Shown: piece by piece, positions 62,001 to 64,000 of the stretch
Layout of the letters: each line of letters starts with the position of its first letter
How positions within the stretch are numbered: the first letter of the stretch is position 1
NCBI GenBank assembly: GCA_019188255.1
Contig: JAETXT010000012.1
Span: 1,488,001-1,552,000, forward strand
Reading direction: 5' to 3'
From: Verticillium longisporum
Taxonomy: Eukaryota; Ascomycota; Sordariomycetes; Glomerellales; Plectosphaerellaceae
DNA: 64,000 nt
Notes under the pieces: model-generated
What the model was told of the DNA's origin: nothing
Seen by the model: only the letters and a program-made list of their open reading frames with translations
Database searches by the model: none
Made by a program: the position numbers and the translations under genes

Positions 62001-62872
62001 GGGCGATTGCCAGCCAGCGGGAGTACGAGGAGAAGAACAAGGAGAAGCTGCAGGCGGCGCTCGAGCAGCGGCAGACGGAGATGCGCAAGCGCGAGGAGGC
62101 GCGGGCGGCGGCGCTGGCGATCGAGCGGGAGAAGCAGGAGAAGCTCCAGGCGGAGCGCGAGGCCATTGCGGCGCGGGACCGGGAGATTGCAGAGAGGCGG
62201 GCCGAGGAGGAGAAGGCGCGGGCCGAGGCCGAGATGACGACGGACAGCGAGACGGGTGAGAGGGTCAAGCGCAAGCGCAAGGCGGCGGCACCCCGGGGCG
62301 CGGCGGGCGAGGGCAAGGCCAAGAGGGGCGCGCGCAAGAAGAAGGGCGGCGACGACTCGGAGGGCGAGGACGAGGACGAGTCGGAGTCGGAGGAGCGGCC
62401 GAAGCCGAAGAAGAGACGTCTCGCCAAGAAGGAGGCCGAGAAGCCCGGCAAGTTCAAGTCGGCCGAGATTATCGTCGACAGCGACGAGGAGGAGGAAGAG
62501 GAGCAACGCGACGAGGACGACGAGGAGGATCCCCTCGAGCGGGCCGAGAGGGCGCTCGCACGGGGTGGTCGTGCCGCTTCCCCTGACGGGCGCGACAATG
62601 GCGACGACGAGGGCGACGAGGGCGACGACCGCATGGACGTCGACGCCGGCAGAGGGGGCGACAATGATGACGAGGAAGACGACGATGCCGAGGTCACGCG
62701 GCGACAGCAGAGCAAGCGTGCCCGACGCGGTCGCGTCGTCGAGAGCGACGAGGAGGACGAGGAGGAAGGCGACGAGGGTGCCGCGGCAGGCCACGGATCA
62801 GGGGACGACGACGTGGCGGCGGCCAAGGCTGACACCAGCATGGCCGATGCCGAGGACGACGACGAGGCGTGA
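59089..62872 (+). CDS. CTR9: RNA polymerase II-associated Paf1 complex subunit Ctr9 (TPR protein)
   Basis: Ctr9 is the TPR scaffold of the Paf1 complex, which promotes elongation and H2B ubiquitination/H3K4 and H3K79 methylation. Exons 59089-61683 and 61745-62872. The 61-base intron starts GCAAGT and ends CACAG, a GC-AG intron; frame continuity leaves no GT alternative. 1240 residues. Tandem TPR helices run from about 60 to 920 (blocks such as NILLGLYYLDASGH, LLNNIGCFYSQSERHEQA and VNLGHIYAELRQYSKALENYE). After a Glu/Arg-rich helix (REYEEKNKEKLQAALEQRQ), the C-terminal 300 residues are Lys/Arg- and Asp/Glu-rich and repetitive, as in other Ctr9 proteins. The start has a strong Kozak-like CACCATG. 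The basic/acidic tail and GC-rich sequence give many antisense shadow frames. Confidence 0.95.
61684..61744 (+). other. CTR9: GC-AG intron of CTR9
   Basis: The exon ends AAG, followed by GCAAGT; the acceptor is TTGTCACAG. Joining AAG to GCTCTCGAGG keeps the TPR frame (KKALEAAPEQ). A GT four bases further on (GTCACA) does not give a continuous frame with this acceptor. Confidence 0.85.
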
Positions 62873-64000
62873 AGACTGAGAAGAGAGGCTCTCTGGAAGA
62901 CTGAGAAGAGAGGGGCTCTCTGGGGTTGAAGGTTGAAGCTGTCGCCGGCCAGGGCGTCCTCGATCCCGTGTACGCATAGTAGAAGCAGGAGAAAAAAGGC
63001 GGCAAGGCGTTCCCAGAATGGTTATTCAGACAGACACAGGATGAATTGGTTGCTATCATGGTGTCTGACATTGTGCCTGTTAGGATGACTGTACTTGCTG
63101 TTCTTGGGGGCTCAGACTGTCCCGTCTCTTATCTCGTTTGCTGGCTTGCTCTGTCTCTCTGCCTCTCTGCCTCTCGCTTGCTGGCTTGCCTTTGCTCGCC
63201 TCTCTCTTCTTTCTCTACCCCTCCCGCTCTCGCTCGCCTGCTGTCTCTTCACTAACACGGAGTCTCACCGTCAGCAAGTCACGATGCTGACCATGATGCA
63301 CCATACTCCCCCAAACTAGCGGAGCTACTCCGCAGCGGCGAGCCGCAAGTGGCAAGGAGACCAGGTTTGAGCGAGAGTTTGGGCGACGGGCGCCCCCCCC
63401 CTCCCCGCCGTCCCGCGCTGTTCAATTGCAGCGAGCATTGGCGGCGTCTGAGAGAGGCCATTGGCCAGTCGTCGTGCCATGTCTCTGCGATGCCCAGATA
63501 CCCCATGGAGAGCCAGGGCGAGAGGGCGAGTTTCCCGATCGGCAGCGGGGGAAGGCCGTCTCCTTGCCATTTGCACCGAGGATTCTCCCGCTCTGGGCTG
63601 CCGTGTCTTTTGTTCGGTCGTGGTGTTTTTGGAGAACGTCACGAGGGGAGGAGGGGCATGCTTTCTTGCCTGATGGGGACTTGAAAGCATGCCTGATGGG
63701 GAATTGACGATGTTGGTGTCGAGTATAAAGGGGCCCTCGGGGGAGGATGTGTCTTTGCTTTGGGGTCGTGGCTGTTTGCATCATTGACTTTGCGCTGCCT
63801 TGTCGTCTTCTTGTAGAGTTGTTGAGCTGTCACCTTGGGTTTTGCCTCGGAGCTGTTGAGCTGTTACCTTGGGTTTTACCTTGGCTGAGGCTGTACTGAG
63901 AAGCACTCGCACTTGTACTTGGAGATCCTCGACCTGCTCTTGCCCCTCCTCTGCCCCTCCTGCCCTTACCCCTCCATCTCAGCTTCTCTCTTCCTCTTCC
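62873..64000. other. Region downstream of CTR9 to the window edge
   Basis: 1.1 kb without a supportable gene. Contains a CT-rich GCCTCTCT stretch (63150-63240) and a tandem duplication near the edge (63821-63881). The start of a further gene could lie just beyond the window. Confidence 0.45.
63821..63881. repeat. Imperfect tandem duplication
   Basis: GTTGAGCTGTCACCTTGGGTTTTGCCT is followed 34 bases later by the same 27-base segment with two differences, giving a period-34 pair. Confidence 0.8.

Noticed and set aside
61739..62841. Long minus-strand frames (351 and 339 codons) over the CTR9 tail
   Set aside because: Leu- or Ser-rich mirror images of the Glu/Arg/Asp repeats of CTR9.

Overview
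The window is chromosomal DNA from a filamentous ascomycete, most likely a Sordariomycete of the Hypocreales type. The evidence is the gene content (Pan1, Atg101, a DUF1770 protein, a WHIM1-type fungal protein, a 148-residue Bud31), short introns of 49 to 193 bases with GTANGT donors and CTAAC/CTGAC branch sites, GC-rich coding sequence, and long gene-free stretches without visible transposons. The class call rests on remembered family resemblance and could not be searched. The genes are nuclear housekeeping and regulatory loci. I see no secondary-metabolite cluster, transposon, rRNA, tRNA, CRISPR array or mitochondrial insert, and no convincing new multigene system.

Layout. 1-320 is the 3' end of an unknown gene. 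1320-5884 is PAN1 (endocytosis). A 5.5 kb gap leads to a forkhead transcription factor (11433-13591). A compact block follows: ATG101 (autophagy initiation, minus), a DUF1770 protein (plus), a WHIM1 chromatin-type protein (minus), ribosomal protein uL2 (plus), adenosine kinase (plus), an Est1/Smg7-family protein (minus), a ZNF511-like zinc-finger protein (plus), BUD31 (minus), complex I subunit NDUFA6/B14 (plus) and RPC19 (minus). A 4.8 kb gap precedes an uncharacterised 444-residue protein (37786-39251). Two minus-strand kinases follow, a HAL4/SAT4-type kinase and a CaMKK/Ssp1-type SNF1-activating kinase, separated by 6.5 kb without genes. The right end holds BET5 (TRAPP), PEX3 (peroxisome), eRF1/SUP45 (translation termination) and CTR9 (Paf1 complex).

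Several neighbours share broad themes but nothing suggests operon-like cooperation: translation (uL2, eRF1), transcription and RNA (RPC19, CTR9, BUD31, Est1 family), membrane traffic and organelles (PAN1, BET5, PEX3, ATG101), energy and nutrient signalling (NDUFA6, adenosine kinase, the two kinases). Head-to-head pairs with short shared promoters include WHIM1/uL2, Est1/ZNF511-like, BUD31/NDUFA6 and kinase/BET5.

The most useful observations for a reader are these. (1) Four otherwise intact genes carry single-base indels in short homopolymers, nearly all of them missing bases, which points to sequencing or assembly error rather than pseudogenes. (2) The forkhead gene also has an in-frame TAG that indels do not explain. 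(3) CTR9 has a GC-AG intron. (4) PAN1 keeps several Prk1-type LxxQxTG motifs. (5) The BUD31/NDUFA6 promoter has two TCACGTGAT sites, and the uL2 promoter has a telobox-like ACCCTAA. Exon boundaries were read by eye from splice signals and frame continuity. All complete models sum to a multiple of three, after correcting the stated indels.
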